The notes: a model not told the origin generated them from the sequence alone. Positions 24,570 through 36,558 are shown, numbered from the stretch's first letter. The stretch: 64,000 bases of DNA from Dactylis glomerata (GCA_007115705.1 QXEO01000143.1:7857434-7921433), one strand, 5' to 3'. Program-made: numbers and translations.

Positions 24570-27500
24570 TTCGCACTTTCTGCGCCTAGCTCAAAGGCGT
24601 TAAAGAAAAGCACTCTTGGGAGATAACCCATTGTTTTACTTTCAGTTATTTTTATTTTATTTGAGTTTTGGAAGTTATTACTACTGTAATAACCACTCCT
24701 TATCCTTTTTATTTTGTTGTTGTGCCAAGAGAAGCCTCTAATTTGAGTGAGGTAAGATTTGGGGATGTTGCTGTCCTGAAACAGATTTCGGTGCTGCACC
24801 GTAAAAATTCGTGAAAATTCTCAGAATATCTTTTTGACCTGATATTTCTTGTGCATATGACCCAGGTTATATCCAAACTTTCATTAGTTATACACTTTTT
24901 GATTTGAGCAACAGAAAACCCTCTAAAAATTCGACCTTTGTCAGCTGTTCTGTTTTGACAGATTTCTGCCACTATTTATGTTTGCCTCTCGATCGCTTTC
25001 TTTTTTAGTTCTTTTGATCACGGAACTTTTGGGGAAGTTTCTACAGTAGTATATGCTTTATATGTTGTGGTTTTGAGTTAAAACCTGAAGCAAAAAGGGT
25101 TGATTCATTGCTATGCTTACACTAATGTTGCTAATAGAATTATGTTTAGTTTTGTATGAAGGAAGTTTTCAAGTGTAGGGATTGGAGAATGATGAGATGA
25201 GTTGAAAAATGGACAAAAGCTCAAGCTTGGGGATGCCCAGGTCACCCCAAGAAATATTCAAGAGGTACAAGCGTCAAAGCTTGGGGATGCCCCCGAGGCA
25301 CCCCTTCTTCATCGGCAAAAATTAGGTCACCTTTCAACACACTATATTTTTGTTGCTTCATGCATTATACGTTTTTCTTGGAGTGTCAGTTGTTTTAGTT
25401 TTTAGTTTTCTTTAGTTTTGTTTTCTGCAATAAAAGGTTGGACCCCAACAAATTTCTTTTGGAGAAGTTGCCTCGCTTTTCATTTGCCAAGAACACTCCG
25501 TTTTTCACTCTTATCGTTCAACGAGTGTTCTCTTTTTCTGCTACTGCGTTTAGCTTTCATTTTTCACCTTGATTTTTGTTCAGATATTCTTATATCTTTG
25601 TATCAAGGTGTATTTTGACCTCTGGTCCATGTTGGTTTTCATCAAAAGAGTTGTTTCAAAAAGGTTCTAATGGTGTTGGAAAAGAGAAAATTTTTATGCA
25701 AAAAATTGGTACAAAAAGGAGCTTGTGTAGACTGCGGCTTAGACTTTTGCATGACGTGCTTGATGTCTTTTTGATAGTATGCTTAGTGGTTTTGCTGTAG
25801 CATGACTTATTTCAAATGACTGAGATTGCTTAATGAGCCTTTGAAAAAATCATGCGTTGTTTTTATTATTTGGAAGCATTAATTTGGTTTTCTCCTTTGA
25901 TGCTTTATTTGGGTTGACTTGGCGCATGCTCACACATGTTTGACTCATACAAATTCGCCATAAGCCTCTATGATCATTTAGTTTTTGACTTTTGATGCCA
26001 TCTTATGCTTCTTTTAATGTTGCTTTGTCACTTTGCATGATTATGGCCATTATTGCTCTCTTAGTTGGTTGCTCCCAGTCTTTTGCTAGCCCTCATTTTG
26101 TACTGAGTACGAGCTCTAATGTGTCCACCATATATACCTATTAGCAATTTGCTATTCCAAAGTACATTTGACTTGCTTTTATCTATTATTCAAATTAAAC
26201 TCTTTTTGGTGTTATGCGAAAATTGGTCAGTAAAGCTCTCACGAACCTGATGGCACGCTTTACTTTTCTCGTTCTTAAAATTTTGACATTGTGGCTCTCT
26301 TATGTTGAGTTGTTATGCTTGCAAGTTGTAAGTTGGAAATTAGCCAAACCATGCCGTCATGGGATAAGCTTTCAATATTGCACTTCTTATTTGAGTTGAT
26401 ATCGTGATCTTTTGTTTATGGATACTCGCGATGTGAAATAAATTGGGAATCTTGCGGGATCATGGAGTTCTTATATGTGTTAGGGAAACGCCTGGGGCGC
26501 TAATCTAAGCCATGCATAATTCATGGTGGAAATTTATAGCATGCCCATTGACAAGGGTATAGTTAATAGAGCCCGTTAGTTGAGTACCCCTGAGGCCCGT
26601 TAAGCTATGCCCAACTGTAATGATAGTCGAATACGAGTTATTACCGTATGTCGATATTTGTAATCTGTATCGAACCCGACCCGATCCTCGAGACCTAGCC
26701 ACCTATATATAGGGGCCAGGAGAGGACGGTGGAGGGCAGATTGAAAGCAAGCCAGGTTGAACACCCAAGTTTACTTTCGATATACACCTATTTCGACTAA
26801 CTTTACCTTCGAGTTCATCCGACGCCCTATCTCCCCGATCCTAAGTCCTTCATCTAGGACATTTGTCGAGTTAACCCTCGTCACCCATAGTGGACATTCG
26901 ACGACGCATCTCAAAATAAAAAGCTATACCAATGGTAAATAAAAGAGATGTCGAGGTGTTCATTGTCTGTTTGTCTTGTCATTTTGATGTGGGCTTGTTC
27001 CATGTCATCGGGCAGGAGGTACCCCGTTGGCGGTTCTCGATGATACACATATATTTAGAATGACAAGAGCTTGCTTGGGACTCTAAGTCGAGTAGCATGA
27101 GGTTTGGGTATTCGTACTTCACGGGACACGAGGTTTTTAACTTATGATTTGTCAAGCATATGCATCATAAGTGTATTCGCATTAACTTTAACCATTCAAG
27201 ATGCCTATGATGGGGGCAATGAGAGCTCAAAGCTAGTAAGTACCAAAAATTTTCGAAGGTTTATAAAACTTACAATCACTGCTTCCCTCTGCGAAGGGCC
27301 TTTCTTTTACTTTTATGTTGAGTGACCACCTTCTATCTTTATGCACCGTCTAAGATAGCATAGTTGTAATTCTGAGTATAATGTGCATTGTCCCAAAGTT
27401 TTCATTGATTAATTCATGATGTTGGTTTCACTTGTTCTTAAATTACTTGTATCTAGTCGCCCTCTTAAACTTGAAGGTGTCCTATGCATTTATGTTTTGC

Positions 27501-27806
27501 TCTCTCATGAAGGACAGGCTGAAAACCATTTGCTATGTTTTTCCATATGATTTGAACACACGTTTGACTTTCATTGTTTCATTTTCATGATCTTTCGTTT
27601 GTGTTCTTTTTCATGTTATAACATGGTTGCTAAGTTTCTTCTATCAAGATTATATCTTTCATGCCCAAGTTTTAAGTTCTTTTGATCCGAGCACACAATG
27701 CTTTACATTGATGATCAAGATTGTGTAGATGCATGTCACCTCAAAAATTATTTCTTTGTTATCACTTACCTACTCGAGGACGAGCAGGAGTTAAGCTTGG
27801 GGATGC
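24570..27806 (+). other. Non-coding internal domain of the gypsy element
   Basis: No pol motif is found in about 3.2 kb. There are repeated 'aagcttggggatgcc' phrases near 25226-25240 and 25280-25294, like the polypurine tract just before the 3' LTR, and long T-rich stretches. A segment at about 26478-26930, with a 'cctatatatagg' TATA-like motif at 26702, has an LTR-like look but no target-site duplication that I could confirm. The segment 25035-25660 is present again, inverted, at about 49815-50445. Confidence 0.6.
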
Positions 27807-29455
27807 TGATACGTCTCAAACGTATCTATAATTTTTGATGCTCCATGCTTGTTTTTACACCATTTGCTTAGTGTTTTGTTACACTTCGTGGCGTTTTTAT
27901 GCATTTTCCAGAACTAACCTATTAACAAGATGCCACATTGCCAGTTCCCTGTTTTCTGCTGTTTTTGTGTTTTAGAAAAGTTACACAGGAAATATTCTCG
28001 GAATTGGACGAAACAAAAGTCAAACATCCAGAAATTTACCAAAGCTTCCAGAAGTCTGAAGAGGAGACAGAGAGGGGCCACGGGCCGGACACACAGTAGG
28101 GCGGTGCGACCCAGCCCCTGGTCGCGCCTCCTATATGTGTGACCGCCCTGGTCCACTTCTGACGCCGCCCCTTCGCCTATAAAGACCTCCCGACGGGGAA
28201 AACCTAAGGACCCGATCAATTTTCTAGAAACACATTGCGATCCACCGCTGTCATCGACCCGAGATTGGGAGGGTCCAGAAGCTCTTCCCGTCACCCTGCC
28301 GGAGAGGAGAATCGCCACCGGAGGTCTTCTTCATCGCCATGCTTGCCTCCGGCGCGATGAGTGAGTAGTCTACCTTGGACTATGGGTCCATAGCAGTAGC
28401 TAGATGGTTGTCTTCTCCACCATATCCTTCATGTTTAGATCTCATGAGCTGCCTTACATGATCGAGATCACCATTATGTAATTCTACATGTTATATTTAT
28501 TGGGATCCGATGAATATTGGTATTATGATTGAGTTGATGTGCTAAATATTATCTTATGTTATCTCTATGTTGTTTATGATCTTGCATGCTCTCCGTTGTT
28601 AGTAGCTATCTTGGCCAAGTAGATACTAGTGACTCCAAGAGGAGGTATTTATGCTCGATAGTTGGGTTCATGCTTCTATTTAATCTGGGGGAGTGACAGA
28701 AATCTCTAAGGTTATAGATGTGTTGTTGCCACTAGGGAGAAAACAATATTCTTATGTCCAAGGGCATATGCTTTGTTTACATTACACACTTTGCTTAATG
28801 CAGTTATCTGTTGTTCGCAACTTAATACTCGTGGGGTGTTCGGACGATATCCCTGTGGATGGATTATTAGTCATAGATACAGTTGGATGGCGGTCTATGT
28901 ATTTTGTTGTAATGCCAGAGTAAATCTCATAGTGATCCTCTCGACATATGCACGTTATCTTTATTCTATCAATTGCCCAACGGTAATTTGTTTACCCAGC
29001 ATGTGTTATTTATCTTATGGAGAGACACCACTAGTGAACTGTGGACCCCGGTCCAATTTCATTTATATTGTTATCACCTGTTTACTTTACTCGTACTGTT
29101 TACTTTCTCGCATACTACTATTGCTTTCGACTCGATACGCTCATTCCTTTGTTTACAGCAAACCGGTGAGATTTACAACCTCATCGTAAGTTGGGAGCAA
29201 AGTATTTGGTTGTGTTGTGTGCAGGTTCCGCGTTGCTACTAGTTGAAGACGCGCTAACAAGAATCGTTAACGGCGCCCTTGTTGGAGTGTCACTAAGCTA
29301 GCAAGCATCACCTTCTGGAGTTTGCCTTTTTCCTACTGGACGATTAAACCTTGGTTTCTTACTGAGGGAAAATTTGCTGCTATACTCATCATACCTTCCT
29401 CTTGGGGTTCCCAACGGGACGGTGATTTACATCAACACCGCCGCAACAAGCAACA
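27807..29455 (+). repeat. 3' LTR of the gypsy element
   Basis: The 1,649-base LTR starts TGATACGTCTC directly after the 'ttaagcttggggatgc' tract and ends 'caagcaaca' before GTTGC. It is the uninterrupted reference for the 5' LTR and contains 'cgcctataaagacc' near 28174. Confidence 0.92.
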
Positions 29456-29493
29456 GTTGCTCGTAGGTGCAGCTTCAGCCTGTTGTTTGTGTT

Positions 29494-29620
29494 AGAGATA
29501 TGTCACATTATGTGACTTGATTGCCAGAGATATGTCACATTATGTGACATGATTGCCAGATATATGTCACATTATGTGACATGATTGCTAGAGATATGTC
29601 ACATTATGTGACATAACTCC
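29494..29620 (+). repeat. Palindromic ~32-bp tandem repeats in the copia LTR
   Basis: A unit of the form 'agatatgtcacattatgtgac(a/t)tgattgcc' is repeated about four times in the 5' LTR but only about twice in the 3' LTR (30312-30372). Each unit contains the near-palindrome GTCACATTATGTGAC. The position in U3 is where LTR enhancer repeats usually lie. Confidence 0.8.
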
Positions 29621-29705
29621 CTGATCCTTTAAATCTGGAGAGTCCTTAATATTGTGATCTCCCATTTATGATTATGATTGTAATTCTTGTATAAATAGAC
29701 ATGCA

Positions 29706-30317
29706 ATGGAAAGGCCCAAAGTGTGGTCAATTCTCTCACACTTGGCGGCCATTAAGCGCATCTTGTGCTACATCAAGGGCACGCTGTCTCATGGACTCCA
29801 GCTCCATTCGTCTTCACCGACTTCGATGGTCACCTACAACGACGCCGACTGGGCCGGCTGCCCCGACACTCGACGTTCCACGTCGGGTTTCTGCATCTAC
29901 CTCGGTGACAACCTCGTCTCATGGTCTTCGAAGCGGCAACACATGGTCTCTTGTTCCAGCACTGAGGCTGAGTACCGTGCTGTGGCCAACGCCATTGCCG
30001 AGGCTACTTGGATTCGCCAACTCGTCCACGAGCTTCATCGACCATCTCCTCCAGCTACGGTTGTGTTCTGCGACAATGTTAGCACCGTCTACATGTCTAC
30101 GAACCCCGTCCAGCACCAGCGCACCAAGCACATCGAGATTGATCTTCACTTCATTCGCGATCGTGTTGCAATGGGCCAGGTTTGCGTGTTGCATATTCCC
30201 TCATCTCGACAGTTCGCCGACATCTTGACGAAGGGGCTTCCATCACCGTTGTTTCTGGATTTTCGGTCCAGTCTCAATGTCCGCTCTCCTTCTGTTGTGA
30301 CTGCAGGGGAATGTTAG
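29706..30317 (+). pseudogene. Copia RNase H domain fused in frame to LTR sequence
   Basis: The open frame of 203 aa begins inside the 5' LTR. From about residue 13 it reads the end of a Ty1/copia polyprotein: AAIKRILCYIKGTLSHGL, YNDADWAGCPDTRRSTSG, SCSSTEAEYRAVANA and HIEIDLHFIRDRV, followed by ADILTKGL. The RNase H acidic residues in DADW, in AEYRA and in the 'CDN' segment are visible. In a full element this domain removes the RNA strand during reverse transcription. Here it lacks the upstream polymerase, so it is a deletion product. The frame stays open, which suggests a fairly recent event. Confidence 0.85.
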
Positions 30318-30576
30318 AGATATGTCACATTACGTGACATGATTGCCAGAGATATGTCATATTATGTGATATAACTCTCTGATCCTCTAAATCGTGGAGA
30401 GTCCTTAATGTTGTGATCTCCCATTTATGATTAGGATTGTAATTCTTGTATAAATAGACATGCAATGGAAAGGCCCAAAGTGTGGTCAATTCTCTCACAG
30501 TTCGCAAGTAAAACATCATATAATAGAGTTAAAATGTGTCCATTTTCAACAACACACACGCTAGAATATGGCAAAT

Positions 30577-30833
30577 AAAAATAACGAGTTCAGCAGGGCA
30601 GGAGCCCCACTGAAATTTTATTAAGAAGAAAGGAGAGTCAACCCAAATTCGACCTAGACAAGATTTTAACTCGGGTCGGTCGGGAGTGCCACTGCATGTC
30701 CAACCACTGATCTACAAGCAGGATAGATCTTTTTTGTTGTTGTTGTTGTTGGGCGGTAAGCCCGTTCTTGTTCTAAAACTACTTCTCCTTATTTAATGAA
30801 TTAAGGAAAATCTTTTGCCTTTCTTTAAAAAAA
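30577..30833 (+). mobile_element. Truncated non-LTR (LINE-like) insertion
   Basis: A perfect 14-bp duplication AGAATATGGCAAAT flanks it (30563-30576 and 30834-30847). The element ends in an A-run after 'cttttgcctttctttaaaa' and contains a 'ttgttgttgttgttgggcggtaa' type 3' tail, as seen at plant LINE 3' ends. Long variable TSD plus A-tail indicates target-primed reverse transcription. No reverse transcriptase is kept. Confidence 0.85.
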
Positions 30834-30847
30834 AGAATATGGCAAAT

Positions 30848-31411
30848 CGTTTGTGAACGCCCACCCAATCACAGATGATTGAAATAGGCAAATCATGTAC
30901 AAAGTCCAGCCATTTTGCACATAGTTCTACCAACCGTGTGCGAAAGGCCAGGAGGCCAGGCCCATTGCCCACCCTAACATAATAGCGGTTTGATAAATCG
31001 TGTCGGATAGTCCATTTCACCCGTTTACGATCGCATGCTCCGTACGAATGGTTTGTGCTAGATAGTAGGCTAGTTCATCGGATCACTGTAGTACGCACGG
31101 GATGTGCATGAAATAACCATCAGATTGATCTCTTAGCTACTAAAGTTCTCAAACTCAAAGAGGAAGCAAAGTAATAGCAGACGAGAGAATCCCAAATTAT
31201 GAGCTGAAGCATGAGCTAACAACGATGTCAGATTGCAACAACATAAGCGTTTTCTGAACATAGCATGCGTGTCAGTCAGTACGTTGCAATATGTAGATTC
31301 TAGAATTATTATGCAGGGCGTTGGAGTTTAAGGAGCCATGATCAATACCTACCGTTTTGCCTGTGCCAAACCACACGAAGTATAGATCAATGGAATTATG
31401 GAACCGAGAAG
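30848..31411. other. Intergenic DNA between the LINE-like and CACTA insertions
   Basis: No supported gene. This is pre-insertion host DNA between the LINE-like element and the CACTA element; the short frames have no recognisable family. Confidence 0.4.
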
Positions 31412-31414
31412 GCA

Positions 31415-31675
31415 CACTAGTAGAAAAATGGGCATCGGTCTAAGCCTTTAGTACCGGTTCCCGTATGAACCGGTACTAAAGGCTGCATTAGTACCGGTTC
31501 ACTTGTCCAGCCGGCCGAGGAACATCAATACCGGTTCGTTGAGGGCCTTTTGTACCGATTTATCTTACGAACCGGTACGAAAGGGTTTCAGTCCAAATTT
31601 GAGGCAGAGGTGGGGCCAGAGCTGGACCTTTTGTACCGGTTCATCTTAAGAACCGGTACTAAAGGGCCTCCGGCC
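31415..31675. repeat. Left TIR and subterminal repeats of the CACTA element
   Basis: After the TIR, at least four inverted pairs of TAGTACCGGTT / AACCGGTACTAAAGG occur between about 31450 and 31672. In CACTA elements such arrays bind the TNPA-type protein. Confidence 0.9.
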
Positions 31676-32186
31676 TATTTTCTGCAGCCCGACCTCTCTT
31701 TCCCTTCTCATTCTCCTCTCACATTTCCAAATCTCTATTTTGCACCTCTCACACTCCAATAAATCTTCATTTTTCTCCACCATTTTATCAAGATTGACGG
31801 CACCCATCTATCTAAGGGTTAGCAATATCATCCTTTCTTCCGGCGTTCCTAATTTAGCTCATTTCTTTGCTAGTTTAACTCGTATTATTTTTCTAGTGCT
31901 AGCAAGGTGTTTGATGAAATGCCTAAGTTAGGGATTTCATTCTTTTTGTATGCAATTGAGCTCAAATTAAAGTATGATTTGTAGGTTTTAGTATCGTCCC
32001 CGTCCTCACCGCCGTCGATCGCCAGCGTCTTCCCCTAGCCGACACTGTACCACCTCGGTGAGCCTCTTTTTTTTTAATAAAAAAAACTTAGTTTTATGTG
32101 ATGAACTTGAATATTAATTAAGTTGGTCACTCATATATCCATGATGTTGTGTAATTAATGATTTTTGATATACTTATATAATGCAG

Positions 32187-35100
32187 ATGAATCGACAATG
32201 GATGTACGGTGACCGATGCCATCCCGACTTCATTACTGGCATGCATTATTTTCTCAACGTGGCGGAGGTAAACAGGCGGTCGAATGGTTTCATTTATTGT
32301 CCATGTAGTTCCTGTAGGAATACGAAGGATTACTCTACCTCAAAGACCCTTCACTTCCACCTGCTTGAGAATGGTTTCATGCCCGGCTATAATTGTTGGA
32401 CCAAGCACGGAGAAAGAGGGGTTATAATGGAAGGCAACGAAGAAGAAGAGGATAGTGACAACTATCCTATGTTCACTGAAGACGGTGATAGTAGTATGGG
32501 GGAAGACAAAGCTGAAGAAGAGCCCATTTTTGATGAGCCCATTTTTGATGACCCCGATGACGATTTGGGTCGGGCCATTCTTGATGCGAAGATAAACTGT
32601 GGAAGTGAAAAGGAGAGGTTGAAGTTGGAGAAAATGTTAGAGGATCACAACAAACTGTTGTACCCAAATTGCGAAGATGACCAGAAAAAACTGGGTACCA
32701 CACTGGAATTGCTGCAATGGAAGGCAGAGAATGGTACTTCTGACAAGGGATTTGAAAAATTGCTGAAAATAATAAAGAAGATGCTTCCAGGGGAGAACGT
32801 ATTGCCCTCTAGTACGTACGAAGCAAAGAAGGTTGTCTGCCCTCTAGGATTAGAGGTGCAGAAGATACATGCATGCATCAATGACTGCATCCTCTACCGC
32901 AGGGAGTACGAGAATTTGAATGCATGCCCGGTATGTGGTGCATTGAGGTATAAGATCAGGCAAGATGACCCTGGCGATGTTGAGGGCGAGTCCACCCACA
33001 GGAAGAAGGTTCCTGCGAAGGTGATGTGGTATGCTCCTATAATACCACGGTTGAAACGTTTGTTCCAAAACAAAGAGCATGCCAAGTTGTTGCGATGGCA
33101 CAAAGAGGACCGCAAGAAAGATGTGATGCTGAGACACCCCGCTGACGGGTCGCAGTGGAGAAAATCGATAGAAAGTACAAGTCATTTTCAGATGACGCAA
33201 GGAACTTAAGATTTGGTCTAAGTACAGATGGCTTTAATCCTTTCGGGGAGCAGAGCTCCAGTCATAGCACCTGGCCAGTGACTCTATGTATCTATAACCT
33301 TCCTCCTTGGTTGTGCATGAAGCGGAAGTTCATTATGATGCCAGTGCTCATCCAAGGCCCGAGGCAACCCGGCAACGACATTGATGTGTACCTGAGGCCA
33401 TTGGTTGAAGAACTTTTACAGTTGTGGCGTGAAGAAGGTGTACCTATTTGGGATGAGCACGAACAAAAGGAATTTAACCTACGAGCGTTGTTGTTTGTAA
33501 CCATCAATGATTGGCCTGCTCTTAGTAACATTTCAGGACAGTCAAACAAGGGATACAATGCATGCACATACTGTTTAGGTGAGACTGACAGTATATATTT
33601 GAGAAACAAGAATGTGTACATGGGGCATCGTCGATTTCTTCCAAAATAACATCAAGTAAGAAAGAGAGGAAAGCATTTCAGAGGTGAGGCAGAAGACCGA
33701 ACGAATCCTACCCGCCCTACTGGGGATGTTATATATGATATGGTCAAGGATTTAAAAGTGATCTTTGGAAAGGGTCCTGGCGGACAATCTGTTCCGCATG
33801 ATGTTGACGGACATGTACCCATGTGGAAGAAGATGTCTATATTTTGGGAGCTACCCTACTGGAAAATCCTAGAGGTTCACTTTGCAATCGACGTGATGCA
33901 CGTGACGAAAAATCTTTGCGTGAACCTGCTAAACTTCTTGGGCGTGTATGGGAAGACAAAAGATACACCGGATGCACGGCACGACCAGCAATGTATCCAC
34001 GAAGGAAACAACCTGAATCCAGAGAAGTATCAAGGTACTGCCAGCTACGCTCTTACCAAAGAAGAGAAGGAGATCTTTTTTGAAGTCCTGAGTAGCATCA
34101 AGGTCCCGTCTGGCTTCTCATCGAATATAAAGGGAATAATAAACATGTCAGAGAAAAAGTTTCAAAACCTAAAGTCTCATGACTGCCACGTGATTATGAC
34201 ACAATTACTTCCGGTTGCATTGAGGGGGCTTCTATCGGAAAATGTTCGAGTACCCATTGTGAAGCTATGTGCGCTCCTCAATGCAATTTCTCAGAAGGTG
34301 ATCAATCCACTAACTCTACAAAATTTACAGAAGGATGTGGTGCAATGTCTAGTCAGCTTCGAGTTGGTGTTCCCACCATCCTTCTTCAATATTATGACGC
34401 ATCTCCTCGTTCACCTGGTCGAAGAGATTAGTGTTCTCGGTCATGTATTTCTACACAACATGTTCCCCTTTGAGAGATTCATGGGAGTCTTAAAGAAATA
34501 CGTTCATAACCGTGCTAGGCCAGAAGGAAGCATCTCCAAGGGCTATGGAACAGAGGAGGTCATTGAGTTTTGTGTTGACTTTATTCCTGACCTTAAGCCG
34601 ATCGGTGTTCCTGAATCGCGCTATGAGGGGAGACTGCGTGGAAAAGGCACGCTAGGAAAGAAAGCAACAATGTGTATGGACGGACATTCTTTCACTCAAG
34701 CACACTACACAATTCTACATAATTCCAGCTTGGTGGCTCCGTACAAAGTGGAACACAAGAATATTTTACGCTCTGAATACCCGGAGCAACATGAAGATTG
34801 GATTGATGGAGAACACATGAAGGCTTTCGGCGGTTGGTTGCAAACACGTCTCATGAATGTCACTGATGAAGAACAGCTATACTTGTTGGCCAAGCAACCA
34901 TCTTCGACTATATCGACATTTCAAGGGTACGAGATAAATGGGAATACATTTTACACATTCGCCCAAGATAAAAAGAGCACCAACCAAAATAGTGGTGTCC
35001 GCTTTGATGCAGCAGAGGACAATGGGAAGAAGGTCACATATTATGGGTACATAGAGGACATATGGGAACTTGACTATGGACCTAATTTCAAGGTCCCTTT

Positions 35101-35517
35101 GTTCCGGTGCAAATGGTTCAACCTGAAAAACGGGGTACAGGTAGACCCGCAGTACGGAATGACTACAGTGGATCTCAAGAATCTAGGGTACGACACCGAA
35201 CCATTCGTCCTAGCCAGTGAAGTGGCTTAGGTTTTTTATGTGAAGGACATGTCTACCAAACCGAAAAAAGAAAAGAAAGGCAAGAGGACACATCATACGA
35301 TGAGCCAAAGCGCCACATAGTTCTTTCAGGAAAAAGAAACATCGTGGGAGTAGAGGACAAGACAGACATGTCAGACGATTATAATAAGTTTGATGATATT
35401 CCAACCTTCAAGGTGAAAACTGACCCAAGCATCATTTTAAATAATGAAGATTGTCCATGGCTGCGTCGCAATCAGAAGAAAGGGAAACACAAGAAGAAAA
35501 CTCAGAAGACTAGATAG
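32187..35517 (+). pseudogene. CACTA TNPD-type transposase, broken
   Basis: The start ATG at 32187 directly follows an acceptor (atgcag|). The N-terminus has the transposase-associated domain: WMYGDRCHPDFITGM, CPCSSCRN and HFHLLENGFMPGYNCW. A Transposase_21 core follows, with CPVCGALRYK, GLSTDGFNPFG, YNACTYCLGET and FAIDVMHVTKNLCVN. Next are a DUF4218-type block (LPVALRGLLSE, NMFPFERFMGVLKKYV) and a DUF4216-type block (YGYIEDIWELDY, PLFRCKWFN). The enzyme would cut and paste the element. Lesions: a one-base frameshift near 33161-33164, an in-frame TAA at 33647, a TAG at 35228 where related proteins usually read on into VFYVKD, and a frameshift near 35290. The tail runs in another frame to 35517. 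Confidence 0.9.
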
Positions 35518-35590
35518 GGATCATAACTTGTGTATCTCAATATGGAAATCACTTTCCCATTTATTTTTGTGTAATAATGTTATTGTATGA

Positions 35591-35828
35591 GGGAAATTTT
35601 TCCGAGGCGGAGCTTCCGAAGATGCCGTAGGGCGTGAGCACCAACGACATCTTCGAGAAACTCCGCCGCGGGAGATTTCCCAACCCTTTACCCAAAACTG
35701 TTAGAGGAGATAGAGTCTTTCACGGGCTTGCAGGGAAATTTTTCCGAGGCGGAGCTTCCGAAGATGTTGTAGGGCGTGAGCACCAATGACATCTTCGAGA
35801 AACTCCGCCACGGGAGATTTCCCAACCC
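35591..35828. repeat. Two tandem ~96-bp hairpin repeats inside the CACTA element
   Basis: Direct copies at 35591-35686 and 35733-35828 (offset 142) each start 'gggaaatttttccgaggcgg' and end 'gggagatttccc'. Each copy is itself an imperfect foldback: 'gcggagcttccgaagatg' pairs with 'catcttcgagaaactccgc'. They lie just 3' of the transposase. Confidence 0.8.
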
Positions 35829-35929
35829 TGTCCTCCATCCATGGGGATGAAACTCTCCCTACCTTCTAGGTTGGCTTGTTGAGCTGCTTGCCATGGCGTA
35901 TCGATGCTCCTTTTATAGGCACGGCACTG

Positions 35930-36515
35930 CTTCTACTTTGTCTTGTTCCTCCGACAGGGGCATCGTGCGTCCACCCACGCGTCCTTATCTCATCGAGCAG
36001 TGCATCCACCCACGCGTCCTTATCCTGCCGACATCTTTAGTCTCGGTTGCACCCACCAACCGGGACTAAAGGTTACCCACACGTCCTTATCCCACCGACA
36101 GTTTTGTTAGATGACACAAAAACCACCTTTAGTCCCGGTTGTACCCACCAGCCGGGACTAAAGGTTAGATGGTTCCCCGCGCCACTGCGTTCCCGCCTAT
36201 TTTCTTCCCGCGCTTTCCACCGCTTCTACTTTGTCTTGTTCCTCCGACAGGGGCATCGTGTGTCCACCCACGCGTCCTTATCTCATCGAGCAGTGCATCC
36301 ACCCACGCGTCCTTATCCTGCCGACATCTTTAGTCTCGGTTGCACCCACCAACCGGGACTAAAGGTTACCCACACGTTCTTATCCCACCGACAGTTTTGT
36401 TAGATGACACAAAAACCACCTTTAGTCTCGGTTGTACCCACCAGTCGGGACTAAAGGTTAGATGGTTCCCCCCGCCACTGCGTTCCCGCCTATTTTCTTC
36501 CCGCGCTTTCCACCG
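35930..36515. repeat. 293-bp tandem duplication with second-type subterminal motifs
   Basis: Copies at about 35930-36222 and 36223-36515 are nearly identical. Each contains two inverted pairs of 'tttagtcycggtt' and 'cgggactaaaggt'. This is the motif used at the ends of other grass CACTA families, and it differs from the 'tttagtaccggtt' at this element's own ends. Confidence 0.85.
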
Positions 36516-36548
36516 CTTCCCGCCTCCGTCTTCCCGCCATTTTTCACT

Positions 36549-36558
36549 ATATATATAT
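36549..36558 (+). promoter_or_regulatory. TATA box of the accessory CACTA ORF
   Basis: TATATATATG lies about 70 bases before the ATG at 36625, with a short AC-rich leader between, a normal plant arrangement. Confidence 0.5.

Larger units (their letters stand above)
20346..29455 (+). mobile_element. Gypsy (Ty3) LTR retrotransposon, non-autonomous, with TSD
   Basis: The element is flanked by the 5-bp duplication GTTGC (20341-20345 and 29456-29460). LTRs begin TGATACGTCTC and end CAACA. A primer-binding site TGGCGCCGTTGCCGGGG follows the 5' LTR, and a polypurine-type AAGCTTGGGGATGC abuts the 3' LTR. The internal part is only about 4.1 kb and codes for a gag-like product; I find no protease, reverse transcriptase, RNase H or integrase motif. 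It must rely on proteins of a related autonomous element. The 5' LTR is interrupted by an inverted related solo LTR. Confidence 0.92.
29490..30499 (+). mobile_element. Internally deleted copia (Ty1) element with TSD
   Basis: LTRs at 29490-29740 and 30312-30499 start TGTTAGAGATATGTCAC and end 'tctctcaca'. Flanks are GTTTG (29485-29489) and GTTCG (30500-30504), a 5-bp duplication differing by one CpG-type transition. The 5' LTR joins directly to the pol 3' end; primer site, gag, protease, integrase and most of the reverse transcriptase are missing. It is inserted in the remnant of the small gene, next to the gypsy element. Confidence 0.9.

Noticed and set aside
26478..26930. Candidate nested solo LTR inside the gypsy interior
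   Set aside because: It starts TGTTAGGG and has a TATA-like motif, but I found no matching CA end with a target-site duplication.
29494..29620. Regular palindromic repeats resembling a CRISPR array
   Set aside because: They are adjacent LTR tandem repeats without unique spacers, in a eukaryotic retroelement.
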